Shown here piece after piece: positions 7,805 through 18,760 of a DNA stretch of 64,000 bases. The notes under the pieces were generated by a model, which worked only from the letters and a program-made list of their open reading frames with translations, was not told the DNA's origin and searched no databases. The DNA lies in the NCBI RefSeq assembly GCF_010994755.1, contig NZ_WHSB02000001.1, positions 558,001 to 622,000 of the forward strand. The letters run 5' to 3'. Made by a program: the position numbers and the translations under genes. This stretch comes from Shinella lacus (GTDB taxonomy: Bacteria > Pseudomonadota > Alphaproteobacteria > Rhizobiales > Rhizobiaceae). Each line of letters begins with the position of its first letter. Position 1 is the stretch's first letter.

Positions 7805-8852
7805 ATTTGTTCGCCGCGGCGTTGCTGTCGGATTCGAGGATGGCCTTTACCTGGTCGTCCGTCAGCTTGGCGCCATAAAGCAGCTCATAGATGCCGGCGA
7901 TCTGCGCCTTGAAATCCGGTGCGAAGTCGGCGCCATGCGCGATGGCCGCAAGCCATTCCGAGGTCAGGAAGATTTCCGGCGCATCCGGCGTGCGGGCGAA
8001 GACCGGCTGCTTGTAGACCCGCTTCTCCTTGACAGCCTTGAGGCTCGCCAGAACCGGATTGTCGAAGAAATCCTTTGGGTTGAGGTCGTCGGCATAGGCG
8101 GGGATGATGATGATGTCGGGGTTCCAGACGAGCAGCTGCTCGAAATCGATGGTGCGCCACCATTCGCCGGTATTGTCCGCTGCCGGATTGCTCACGCCAC
8201 TCAGCGCAAGGTTCTGCGAACCGTTGGCGATGACCTGGATCTGGTCGGCCACCTTGTCGATATGCAGGACGGTCGGAAGGGCTGCTACATCGAGCTTGGC
8301 GACCTTGCCGTCGAGCGTCTTCAACGTATCGGCCTGCGCCTTCAGGATCGCCTGCGCGCGGTCGTTACGACCGGTCATGTAGCCGGTGAGCGTGAGGTAA
8401 TCGAGGCGGTCCTGCTCCGTGCAGCATTGCCATCCAACCACGGTGAGGCCGACGCGTTCCAGGGGCTCGATGATCTTCTCGTCATGGGTCCACTGGATCA
8501 CCGCATCAGGCTTCTGCGCGAGGATCGCCTCGACATTCGGCACGAAACCATCCTGGGCGGCGCTGGCATTGATCTTGGCCATTTCCGGCAGCATCTCGGC
8601 ATAGATGCCCTTGGTGAAATAGCGTACCAGCGAGTCCTTGTTCATGCCGGCGATATTGTCCGCTTTCGCATCGATCGCGCGGTAGATGATCGGCGCGGAG
8701 CGGACGATCATGACGACCCGTTCCGGCGGCTTTGCAAAGGTGATCGTCTTCCCGCGGTGATCGACGAACGAGCTTTCCGCATGCACGGCCGCCGGCAGGA
8801 AGAGCGCCAGGGACAAGGCCAGTGCGGAAAACGTCTTGGAACTGCGGGACAT
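7785..8852 (-). CDS. ABC importer substrate-binding protein, FecB/BtuF (class III) type
   Basis: A 355-aa periplasmic protein. The signal peptide is clear (MSRSSKTFSALALSLALFLP, cleavage after AVHA). The mature part begins with the typical VDHRGKTITFAKPPERVV segment of siderophore-type binding proteins. A CC pair in VGWQCCTEQDR is uncommon for a periplasmic binding protein and may form a disulfide or touch metal. GGAGGAGTGATCC precedes the ATG at 8852. It is the first gene of the four-gene operon; the promoter region just upstream carries a CATGA dyad. The ligand is not determined. Confidence 0.88.
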   Translation of the reverse strand: MSRSSKTFSALALSLALFLPAAVHAESSFVDHRGKTITFAKPPERVVMIVRSAPIIYRAIDAKADNIAGMNKDSLVRYFTKGIYAEMLPEMAKINASAAQDGFVPNVEAILAQKPDAVIQWTHDEKIIEPLERVGLTVVGWQCCTEQDRLDYLTLTGYMTGRNDRAQAILKAQADTLKTLDGKVAKLDVAALPTVLHIDKVADQIQVIANGSQNLALSGVSNPAADNTGEWWRTIDFEQLLVWNPDIIIIPAYADDLNPKDFFDNPVLASLKAVKEKRVYKQPVFARTPDAPEIFLTSEWLAAIAHGADFAPDFKAQIAGIYELLYGAKLTDDQVKAILESDSNAAANKYAELFG

Positions 8853-8903
8853 GGATCACTCCTCCGATAGGGCGCGCCGGCTCGCTCGCGGCGACGAAAA
8901 TAT

Positions 8904-8939
8904 CATGAGCGTGATAGTCATGTTATTACTGTCTGTCCA
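8904..8939 (-). promoter_or_regulatory. Candidate promoter with overlapping CATGA-N9-TCATG dyad for the importer operon
   Basis: On the minus strand TGGACA (8934-8939) and TATCAC (8911-8916) are spaced by 17 bases and resemble -35 and -10 boxes. The inverted repeat CATGA (8904-8908) / TCATG (8918-8922) covers the -10, so a bound repressor would block transcription. A metal-responsive regulator (Fur/Irr type) is plausible given the operon but not shown. Confidence 0.4.
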
Positions 8940-8962
8940 GCGCGCGGAAGGCCGGCAGCCCG

Positions 8963-9628
8963 CTATTTCGCGCTCTCGGTCGTCCGCCTCGAATTCTCCA
9001 CAGCCAGCGCGCCGGCATCGGTGAGCCTGTAGACGCCCTTGTCGACCTTCTCGAACCAGCCATAGTAGTTTTTGAGCAGGATCTGGCCGGCAGTGGCCAC
9101 GATCAGCCTGAGGTCGCGCGGCCGTTGCGGGCCATCTGCCATGGCGGCGGCGCAGGCGAGCGCCTGCTGGCGGTAAGCCGTCATGATCGGCACCTTCGTC
9201 GAGCCGCCGAGCGCGGGGTCGCCGGCGCGCTTGCGGTGCTCCTTGACCAGCCGGGTGCGGCGCTTCGGGTTGCTGCGGGGCATGGGGGATACCGAGCTCA
9301 CGATGATGCTCACCTCGCCCGCATCCGACACGCCCAGCATGCCAAATCCGAGTCTGCGGCAGAGGTCGCGATACCGCCTGTCGCTCTCCCGCCCCCTGCC
9401 CCTGGCGGAAATGCGGGCCGCAATCCACACCTCGTCGGCCATCGTGGCGCGGTCGATGGCCTGCAGGATCAGTTCGAGATTGAAGACGAGCTTCAGCTCG
9501 CCGATGACCACCACCGTCGGATCGCCCTCGCTCAATCCAACGAGATCACAGCCCCCGATTTCGCCCTTGACCGTATAACCGGCGCTCTCAAGAAAGGTTT
9601 TGATCGGGAGGTAAAGCGAAGTTTCCAT
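8963..9628 (-). CDS. DUF2161-family putative PD-(D/E)XK phosphodiesterase
   Basis: A protein of about 221 aa from the ATG at 9628 (METSLYLPIKTFLESAG); a frame-compatible ATG at 9685 would overlap the regulator's stop. The segment KGEIGGCDLVGL followed by VVVIGELKL matches the Asp ... Glu-x-Lys core of PD-(D/E)XK nuclease-like folds, and the C-terminal half looks like a winged-helix module (ILLKNYYGWFEKVDKGVYRLT). It lies directly downstream of the acyl-CoA regulator on the same strand, possibly co-transcribed, and upstream of the importer operon. The activity is unknown beyond the fold. Confidence 0.72.
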   Translation of the reverse strand: METSLYLPIKTFLESAGYTVKGEIGGCDLVGLSEGDPTVVVIGELKLVFNLELILQAIDRATMADEVWIAARISARGRGRESDRRYRDLCRRLGFGMLGVSDAGEVSIIVSSVSPMPRSNPKRRTRLVKEHRKRAGDPALGGSTKVPIMTAYRQQALACAAAMADGPQRPRDLRLIVATAGQILLKNYYGWFEKVDKGVYRLTDAGALAVENSRRTTESAK

Positions 9629-9668
9629 GTCGGCCTGAAATCCATGTCGGCGATGCCCATTAGCACCG

Positions 9669-11105
9669 TCAGGACTGCGGCGCATCCCCTACCGGACGGA
9701 TCGAATAGGGGATCGTGCGGCGCGTATTATGCTCGATGACCAGGCGGCCCTTGAGGGGCGGCACGGCGCGGCTGGCGCATTGGGTGCGCTCGCAGATGCG
9801 GCAGGAAATCCCGATCGGGTCGTAGGCGCTCGCATTGGTGAGGTCCATGTCGTCGGCATAGACGAAGTTTTCTGCGTAAGAGACCTCGCACCCCAAGGCC
9901 AGAGCATACTGCTGCTGCGGCTGGCGGAATCCGCGCCCGCCGCGCGAGACCTGCATGGACAGACAGAGATAGCGCACGCCGTCCGGCGTTTCGGCGAGCT
10001 GGCGGGTGATGCGGCCGGGGCTTTCGAAGGCCTGGTGCGCGTTCCACAGCGGACAGGCCGCGCCGAAGCGGGCGAATTGCAGGCGGGTCGCGCTGTGGCG
10101 CTTGGTGATGTTGCCGGCCCGGTCGATGCGGGCGAAGAAGATCGGAACGCCTTTCTGGCCGGGCCGCTGAAGCGTCGAGAGGCGGTGACAGACCTGTTCG
10201 AGGCTCGCCCCGAAGCGGGCGGCGAGCAGGTCGAGATCATGCCGCACCTCGCGCGCCGCCGCCATGAACCTGCGATACGGTAGAAGCAATGCACCGGCGA
10301 AATAATTGTGCAGGCCGATGCGACAGATCTCATAGGCTTCCGTCGTGCGGAAGCCGGCGCCGGCCGCGACGCTATCGACGACCGTCTCCGCATGAAGCTG
10401 CGCGATCTGGAGGGCGATCTGGAAATGGCGGGTCGGCGCGGGCAGATAGGGATTGAGCGTCAGCAGGCGCGCCTCGGGATCGTAAGCGCGTACGAGGTCG
10501 TCATTTTGCGTCGCGCGCGCGATCCTCACGCCATAGTGCCGTTCGAGATAGCCGGAGAGCACAGGTCCCGGATCCGTATCGCCGATGCCGATCTCGGCCG
10601 CCAGCGCTTCCGCAAGCAGATCCAGATCGCCGATATAGTTGTCGACGAAGTGGAAGAAGTCGCGCACCTCCTCGTACGGCGTCGCTTCGACGGCAGCGAG
10701 GCTGCGGCCCAGCGTATCATTGATGCTGGCGAGCTGTTCGGAATTGTGGCGGTAGGCCCGGTGTGCGGCGATCAGCGCATGGGCGAATCCCGGTGCATTC
10801 TGCGTGACGAGCTTCAACTCCTGAAGGCTCGGCGTGTAGCCGTCGAAAAGCGTATCCGTCAACGTCTCCGACAGCGCCGAAACCAGCCGGTCGCTCTCTC
10901 CGCCGGAGAGCTCGGCAAGGTCGATGCGGAATTTTTCCGCGAGCGCCACCAGCACGCCGGCCGAAACCGGACGCTGGTTGTTCTCGATCTGGTTGAGATA
11001 GGAGACGGAAATGCCGAGCCGCTCGGCGAATTGCGCCTGGGTCGCGCGATTCGCCTGGCGCAGGTCCCGCACCTTGCGGCCGATATAGAGTTTGTTCGCA
11101 GCCAT
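9669..11105 (-). CDS. Short-chain acyl-CoA regulator, ScfR/PrpR/RamB family (XRE HTH)
   Basis: A 478-aa regulator. Residues about 8-65 are an XRE helix-turn-helix (RKVRDLRQANRATQAQFAER, SVSYLNQIENNQRPVS). The middle is the IrrE/DUF955-like region, and the C-terminus is the short-chain fatty acyl-CoA regulator domain with a Cys-rich motif (CRICERTQC), the type of region reported to hold an Fe-S cluster in mycobacterial PrpR. It is divergent from pccB-pccA-mutase-epimerase. Two ACTTTGCAAA boxes lie 8 bases upstream of its own start, so autoregulation and control of propionyl-CoA metabolism are expected. Domain and context agree well. Confidence 0.88.
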   Translation of the reverse strand: MAANKLYIGRKVRDLRQANRATQAQFAERLGISVSYLNQIENNQRPVSAGVLVALAEKFRIDLAELSGGESDRLVSALSETLTDTLFDGYTPSLQELKLVTQNAPGFAHALIAAHRAYRHNSEQLASINDTLGRSLAAVEATPYEEVRDFFHFVDNYIGDLDLLAEALAAEIGIGDTDPGPVLSGYLERHYGVRIARATQNDDLVRAYDPEARLLTLNPYLPAPTRHFQIALQIAQLHAETVVDSVAAGAGFRTTEAYEICRIGLHNYFAGALLLPYRRFMAAAREVRHDLDLLAARFGASLEQVCHRLSTLQRPGQKGVPIFFARIDRAGNITKRHSATRLQFARFGAACPLWNAHQAFESPGRITRQLAETPDGVRYLCLSMQVSRGGRGFRQPQQQYALALGCEVSYAENFVYADDMDLTNASAYDPIGISCRICERTQCASRAVPPLKGRLVIEHNTRRTIPYSIRPVGDAPQS

Positions 11106-11112
11106 ATTCGCA

Positions 11113-11135
11113 ACTTTGCAAATTTACTTTGCAAA
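11113..11135. promoter_or_regulatory. Two direct ACTTTGCAAA boxes, likely ScfR/RamB-type operator
   Basis: ACTTTGCAAA occurs at 11113-11122 and again at 11126-11135, start-to-start 13 bases. The core TTTGCAAA is the half-site described for RamB and PrpR regulators, the same family as the gene beginning at 11105. They are next to that start codon and 97 bases upstream of pccB, so one site could serve both directions. GTAACGCTTAC, with GTAA/TTAC arms, follows at 11140-11150. Confidence 0.7.
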
Positions 11136-11231
11136 ATGTGTAACGCTTACATGTGCACCCGATCAAGCGTTCATTTCTGCCGGCATCGGCCCTAAGCAGG
11201 ATCGAGTTGACCCTTTCCATGGACGGACCGG

Positions 11232-12764
11232 ATGCACGCAATTCTCGACCAACTCGAAGCCCGCCGGCAGGCGGCGCGGCTTGGCGGCGGCCAACGCCGT
11301 ATCGATGCCCAGCATGCCAAGGGCAAGCTGACAGCGCGCGAACGCCTGGACGTGCTGCTCGATGAGGGTTCTTTCGAGGAATACGACATGTACGTCACCC
11401 ACCGGGCGGTGGAATTCGGCATGGCCGAGCAGAAGGTGGCCGGCGATGGCGTCGTCACCGGCTGGGGCACGATCAACGGCCGGCAGGTCTATGTGTTCAG
11501 CCAGGATTTCACGGTCCTTGGCGGCTCGCTTTCGGAAACCCATGCGCAGAAAATCTGCAAGATCATGGACATGGCGGTGCGCAACGGCGCGCCGGTGATC
11601 GGGCTCAACGATTCGGGCGGCGCGCGCATCCAGGAGGGTGTGGCTTCGCTTGCCGGCTATGCGGATGTCTTCAAGCGCAACGTCGAGGCATCCGGCGTCA
11701 TCCCGCAGATCTCCGTCATCATGGGGCCGTGCGCGGGGGGCGCGGTCTATTCGCCGGCCATGACCGATTTCATCTTCATGGTGCGCGATTCGTCCTACAT
11801 GTTCGTCACTGGCCCGGATGTTGTGAAGACCGTCACGAACGAGATCGTCACCGCCGAGGAACTGGGCGGCGCGCGCACCCACACGCAAAAATCCTCCGTC
11901 GCCGACGGCGCCTATGAAAACGACATCGAGGTGCTGGAGCAGGTCCGCGCGCTCTTCGATTTCCTGCCGCTCAACAACCGCCAGAAGCCGCCGCTGCGTC
12001 CGTTCCACGACGACCCGGCGCGGCTGGAGGCCCGGCTCGACACGCTGGTCCCCGACAGTTCCAACAAGCCCTACGACATGAAGGAACTGATCACGGCGGT
12101 CGCCGACGAGGGCGACTTCTTCGAGATCCAGGAGGCTTTTGCCCGAAACATCATCACCGGCTTCGTGCGCATCGAGGGCGAGACGGTGGGCGTCGTCGCC
12201 AACCAGCCGATGGTGCTGGCCGGCTGCCTCGATATCGATTCCTCGCGCAAGGCCGCCCGTTTCGTGCGCTTCTGCGACGCCTTCAACATCCCGATCCTCA
12301 CGCTGGTCGATGTGCCGGGTTTCCTGCCGGGCACCGCGCAGGAATATGGCGGCGTCATCAAACACGGCGCGAAACTGCTCTTCGCCTATAGCCAGGCGAC
12401 CGTGCCGATGGTGACGCTGATCACGCGAAAAGCCTATGGCGGCGCATATGACGTGATGGCCTCCAAGCATATCGGCGCCGACGTGAACTATGCCTGGCCG
12501 ACCGCCGAGATCGCGGTGATGGGCGCCAAGGGCGCGGCCGAAATCCTCTACCGCTCGGAGCTTTCAGACCCGGAAAAGATCGCCGCGCGCACGAAGGAAT
12601 ATGAGGAACGCTTCGCCAACCCATTCGTCGCCGCCGAGCGCGGTTTCATCGACGAGGTCATCATGCCGCACTCCTCGCGCCGCCGCATCGCCCGCGCCTT
12701 CGCCTCCCTGCGGGGCAAGCAGGTGGAAACGCGCTGGAAGAAGCACGACACGATTCCGCTATAA
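11232..12764 (+). CDS. pccB: Propionyl-CoA carboxylase beta subunit (carboxyltransferase)
   Basis: A 510-aa acyl-CoA carboxyltransferase with the two-crotonase-fold architecture: the N-terminal half includes [14 protein letters not shown] and [13 protein letters not shown] (oxyanion and CoA-binding glycines), the C-terminal half includes [17 protein letters not shown] and [10 protein letters not shown]. Length and motifs match PccB. It carries out carboxyl transfer from carboxybiotin to propionyl-CoA, giving methylmalonyl-CoA. It is the first gene of pccB-pccA-mutase-epimerase and divergent from the acyl-CoA regulator. GGACGG precedes the ATG at 11232. Confidence 0.95.
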   Translation: MHAILDQLEARRQAARLGGGQRRIDAQHAKGKLTARERLDVLLDEGSFEEYDMYVTHRAVEFGMAEQKVAGDGVVTGWGTINGRQVYVFSQDFTVLGGSLSETHAQKICKIMDMAVRNGAPVIGLNDSGGARIQEGVASLAGYADVFKRNVEASGVIPQISVIMGPCAGGAVYSPAMTDFIFMVRDSSYMFVTGPDVVKTVTNEIVTAEELGGARTHTQKSSVADGAYENDIEVLEQVRALFDFLPLNNRQKPPLRPFHDDPARLEARLDTLVPDSSNKPYDMKELITAVADEGDFFEIQEAFARNIITGFVRIEGETVGVVANQPMVLAGCLDIDSSRKAARFVRFCDAFNIPILTLVDVPGFLPGTAQEYGGVIKHGAKLLFAYSQATVPMVTLITRKAYGGAYDVMASKHIGADVNYAWPTAEIAVMGAKGAAEILYRSELSDPEKIAARTKEYEERFANPFVAAERGFIDEVIMPHSSRRRIARAFASLRGKQVETRWKKHDTIPL

Positions 12765-12772
12765 CCTCCCCT

Positions 12773-12857
12773 CCGTCATGCCCGGGCTTGACCCGGGCAT
12801 CCACATTCTGATGCCCGCGGCCGTGATGGGTCCTCGGGTCAAGCCCGAGGATGACGG
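12773..12857. repeat. Rhizobial-type intergenic palindromic repeat (RIME-like)
   Basis: Between pccB and pccA lie two inverted hairpin modules: ATGCCCGGG-CTTGA-CCCGGGCAT (12778-12800) and TCCTCGGG-TCAAG-CCCGAGGA (12831-12851), bracketed by CCGTCAT (12773-12779) and ATGACGG (12851-12857), so the whole element is a large imperfect dyad. This sequence type is widespread between genes of Rhizobiales. In RNA it would form strong hairpins that could tune pccA relative to pccB. Confidence 0.8.
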
Positions 12858-12877
12858 GCGGATAGGTAAGAGACTGC

Positions 12878-14877
12878 ATGTTCAAGAAAATCCTGATCGC
12901 CAATCGCGGTGAAATCGCCTGCCGGATCATCAAGACTGCGCGAAAACTCGGCATCGCCACTGTCGCCGTCTATTCCGACGTCGACCGGGGTGCACTGCAT
13001 GTCACCATGGCCGACGAGGCGGTGCATATCGGCCCCGCGCCATCGTCCCAGTCCTATATCGTCATCGACAGGATCATCGAGGCCATCCGCAAGACCGGCG
13101 CGGACGCGGTGCATCCGGGCTACGGCTTCCTGTCGGAAAATGCCGCTTTTGCCGACGCGCTGGAAAAAGAAGGCGTCGCCTTCATCGGCCCGCCCGTGGG
13201 CGCGATCCAGGCGATGGGTGACAAGATCACCTCCAAGAAACTCGCCGCTGAAGCGGGCGTTTCCACCGTACCCGGCCATATGGGGCTGATCGAGAATGCC
13301 GACGAGGCAGTAACGATCGCCTCTCGCATCGGCTACCCGGTGATGATCAAGGCGTCTGCCGGTGGTGGCGGCAAGGGCATGCGCATTGCCTGGAACGATG
13401 CCGAGGCGCGCGAAGGTTTCCAGTCTTCCAAAAACGAGGCGAAGAGCGCGTTCGGCGACGACCGCATCTTCATCGAGAAGTTCGTGACACAGCCGCGCCA
13501 TATCGAGATCCAGGTGCTCGGCGACAAACATGGCACCACGCTCTATCTCGGCGAGCGCGAATGCTCCATCCAGCGGCGCAACCAGAAGGTCGTGGAAGAG
13601 GCCCCCTCGCCCTTTCTCGACGCGGCGACGCGCAAGGCCATGGGCGAGCAGGCGGTGGCGCTGGCCAAGGCCGTTGGCTACCATTCCGCCGGCACGGTGG
13701 AATTCATCGTCGACGGCGCGCGGAATTTCTACTTCCTCGAAATGAACACGCGCCTGCAGGTGGAGCATCCGGTAACGGAACTCATCACCGGCATCGACCT
13801 CGTCGAGCAGATGATCCGCGTGGCGGCCGGCGAGAGGCTGGCCTTCGGGCAGGAAGAGGTGCGCCTCAACGGCTGGGCCGTCGAAAGCCGGCTCTATGCC
13901 GAAGACCCCTATCGCAACTTCCTACCGTCCATCGGCCGCCTCACCCGCTACCGCCCCCCGGTGGAAGGCCGGCAGGCAGATGGCACCGTGGTGCGCAACG
14001 ACACCGGCGTCTTCGAGGGCGGCGAGATCTCGATGTATTACGACCCGATGGTTGCAAAACTCTGCACCTGGGCACCGGACCGGCTTTCCGCCATCGATGC
14101 CATGGCGCGCGCGCTCGACGATTTCGAGGTGGAAGGCATCGGCCACAACCTGCCCTTCCTCTCCGCCGTGATGGGCAACGCGCGTTTTCGCGATGGCAGC
14201 CTCACCACCGCGTTCATCGCGGAAGAATTTCCGGATGGTTTCCACGGCGTCGCGCCGGACGCTTCGGCTGCCCGCCAACTTGCCGCCGTAGCCGCCTTCG
14301 TCCAGCAGGCCTTGCAGGAACGTGCCGCGAAGATTTCCGGCACGATCGGCAACCACCGCCGTATCGTCGGGCGCGAATGGGTCGCAAGCCTTGCCCGCGG
14401 CGAGCATGCGCTGACGCTGGAAATCGGCCAGGACGGTCTTGCCGTGCATTTCGACGACGGCGAGACGCTGGGCGTTGCGGGCAACTGGACGCCCGGCCGC
14501 CGCCACGCGGTCTTTACGGTGGCGGGCATGCGCATGGGCGTGAAGGTGGACCTCGTCGGCTCGGCGATCCGCCTGCGCTGGCGCGGTATGGATGTGAAGG
14601 CCCATGTGCGTGAGCCACGCGTGGCCGCACTCGCCCGGCTGATGCCGCAGAAACTGCCGCCCGATACGTCGAAGCTGTTGCTCTGCCCGATGCCCGGCGT
14701 CATAACCATGCTTCTCGTCGCGGAAGGCGAAACAGTCGAGGCCGGACAGACGCTCGCCACCATCGAGGCGATGAAGATGGAAAACGCGATGAAGGCCGAG
14801 CGCCGCGGCACGGTCAGGCGCATCGCCGTCACGATCGGGCAAAGCCTTGCCGTGGACGAAACGATCCTGGAGTTCGA

Positions 14878-14881
<4 letters not shown>
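12878..14881 (+). CDS. pccA: Propionyl-CoA/acyl-CoA carboxylase biotin-carrying alpha subunit
   Basis: A 667-aa biotin carboxylase fused to biotin carrier. The N-terminal ATP-grasp biotin carboxylase is evident ([56 protein letters not shown]); the C-terminus has the biotin motif EAMKMEN with the biotinylated lysine at about K633. It makes carboxybiotin from ATP and bicarbonate for PccB. It begins 113 bases after pccB, past the palindromic repeat, and its stop overlaps the mutase start (ATGA). Confidence 0.94.
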
Positions 14882-17007
<2,126 letters not shown>

Positions 17008-17018
17008 AGGAGACGACC

Positions 17019-17420
17019 ATGCTCGGACCGCTCAACCACGTCGCCATCGCCGTCCCGGACCTTGCGGCCGCCACCGACCGCTACGCCCAGTTGGGCGCAA
17101 AGGTCTCACCGCCGCAGGATCTGCCCGAGCACGGTGTCACCATCGTCTTCGTGGAGCTGCCCAACACCAAGATCGAATTGCTCCATCCGTTGGGCGCGGC
17201 CTCGCCGATCGCCGGCTTCCTGGAGAAGAACCCGGCCGGCGGCATCCATCACCTCTGTTTCGAGGTGGCGGATATCGGCGCCGCAGCCGAGACCGTTCGC
17301 GCCACCGGCGCCCGCATCCTCGGCGACGGAACGCCCAAGATCGGCGCCCATGGCAAGCCCGTGCTCTTCGCCCATCCAAAGGATTTTCACGGCGCGCTCG
17401 TCGAATTCGAAGAAAGCTAG
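17019..17420 (+). CDS. mce: Methylmalonyl-CoA epimerase
   Basis: A 133-aa single vicinal-oxygen-chelate protein. Metal-ligand His and Glu positions are visible (LNHVAIAVPDL; GGIHHLCFEV; HPKDFHGALVEFEE). The ATG at 17019 has AAGGAGACGACC before it and gives the usual family length; a GTG at 17004 would overlap the mutase stop. It interconverts (S)- and (R)-methylmalonyl-CoA between the carboxylase and the mutase, completing propionyl-CoA to succinyl-CoA in one operon. Confidence 0.93.
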   Translation: MLGPLNHVAIAVPDLAAATDRYAQLGAKVSPPQDLPEHGVTIVFVELPNTKIELLHPLGAASPIAGFLEKNPAGGIHHLCFEVADIGAAAETVRATGARILGDGTPKIGAHGKPVLFAHPKDFHGALVEFEES

Positions 17421-17452
17421 GTTCGAGCAGCAAAGGCTCTATCTTTACAATC

Positions 17453-17490
17453 GGCGCTGCAGGCGATTGCCTGCGGGGCTGCGCGCCTTT
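17453..17490 (+). terminator. Possible terminator after the propionyl-CoA operon
   Basis: Outer arms GGCGC (17453-17457) / GCGCC (17483-17487) enclose GCAGGC-GATT-GCCTGC (17459-17474), followed by TTTATC. The T-run is short, so termination may be weak. Confidence 0.35.
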
Positions 17491-17545
17491 ATCGATCTTG
17501 CTTGACGGGCGCTTCGCGTCCGGCTCTCACCTTCGGAGTGTTTCC

Positions 17546-18760
17546 TTGGACCAGCAAGAGATCGGCAACATCGTGGACTGGCTCGTGCAGCAGGGGCTGG
17601 ACGGGACGGACCCGGCGGAGCTGCTCGCGGGCTTCTGCCGCCGGCTTCGCCTGTTGGGCATCGAGCTCGAACAGGCGGTCACCTTTATCGACACGCTCCA
17701 TCCCGTGCTCGAATCCCAGGGTTACTTCTGGGACATCGCGGAAGAGGCCAATGCCGGACGGCGGGACTATCTGCGGCTGGAGGCGACACGCTACGAACAG
17801 CAATGGCTCGACAGCCCCTTCCATCACCTCCTGGAAAACGGGCTCGATGAAGTGCGCGTGCTGCTCTCCAACTACGGGAACTACACATTCCCCGTGCTCG
17901 ACGACATGCGCGAGGCCGGCCACACGGACTATTTCGTCCAGCTCCACCGGCTGGGAAGCACGGCCTCGATCGGCGAGATCGACGGCCTGTTTTCGCGATG
18001 GTCGACGAAACGGCCGGGTGGCTTCAACGAGGAGGATCTCGTCTGCCTGCGGCGCATCGTGCCCGCTTTCGCGCTTGCGGTGAAATCCACGGCGCTGCGC
18101 CAGATCACCGGTTCGCTCGCCGAGGTTTACCTGGGGCGTGATGCGGCGAGGCGCGTGCTCAAGGGACGTATCGAGCGGGGCAAGGTCGACAGCATCCACG
18201 CCGTGCTCTGGTTCTCGGACATGCGGAATTATACGTCGCTGTCGGAAAGCGTGCCCGGCAACGAACTGATCGCCATGCTGGGCGACTATGCCGAGGCGGT
18301 CATCTCCGCCGTGCATGGGGCGGGCGGCGATGTCCTCAAGTTGATCGGCGACGGCACGCTGGCCATCTTCAACCATGCCGATCCGCAGGAAGCCGCCGCG
18401 GCAAGCCTCAAGGCCTGGCACGACCTCGCAGAGCGCATAGACGCGCTCAATGCGACACGACAGGCCGCCGGGCTCGCCACCACGACGGTCCATGTCGGGC
18501 TCCATGTCGGCGAGGTGTTCTACGGCAATATCGGCAGCGACGAGCGGCTGGATTTCACCGTCATTGGGCCGGCGGTCAACGAAGCCTCGCGCATCGTCGC
18601 CGCCACCCGAAAGGTCGATCGCCCCCTGCTGATCTCGGACGACCTGTTTGCCCTGCTGTCCGGGCCGGAGAGCGAGACGTTCGAAGATCTCGGCAAATTC
18701 CGCCTGAAAGGCGTGACGCGCAAGAGGCGGCTGCATGCCCCACGGCGGCCGCAAGCCTGA
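17546..18760 (+). CDS. Class III adenylate cyclase
   Basis: A 404-aa protein starting at TTG 17546, chosen because GGAG sits 8 bases upstream (CGGAGTGTTTCC); no good ATG exists near. The N-terminal about 210 residues have no domain I can name. The C-terminal half is a class III cyclase domain: LWFSDMRNYTSLSE and LKLIGDGTLAIF supply the two metal-binding Asp, and VNEASRI supplies the transition-state Asn and Arg, so it should be active in making cAMP. Rhizobiaceae carry many such cyclases. It stands alone between the propionate operon and a convergent LysR whose stop is adjacent. Confidence 0.85.
   Translation: MDQQEIGNIVDWLVQQGLDGTDPAELLAGFCRRLRLLGIELEQAVTFIDTLHPVLESQGYFWDIAEEANAGRRDYLRLEATRYEQQWLDSPFHHLLENGLDEVRVLLSNYGNYTFPVLDDMREAGHTDYFVQLHRLGSTASIGEIDGLFSRWSTKRPGGFNEEDLVCLRRIVPAFALAVKSTALRQITGSLAEVYLGRDAARRVLKGRIERGKVDSIHAVLWFSDMRNYTSLSESVPGNELIAMLGDYAEAVISAVHGAGGDVLKLIGDGTLAIFNHADPQEAAAASLKAWHDLAERIDALNATRQAAGLATTTVHVGLHVGEVFYGNIGSDERLDFTVIGPAVNEASRIVAATRKVDRPLLISDDLFALLSGPESETFEDLGKFRLKGVTRKRRLHAPRRPQA

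Noticed and set aside
11163-12470. 435-codon open frame on the minus strand opposite pccB
   Set aside because: Antisense shadow of pccB with no family signature.
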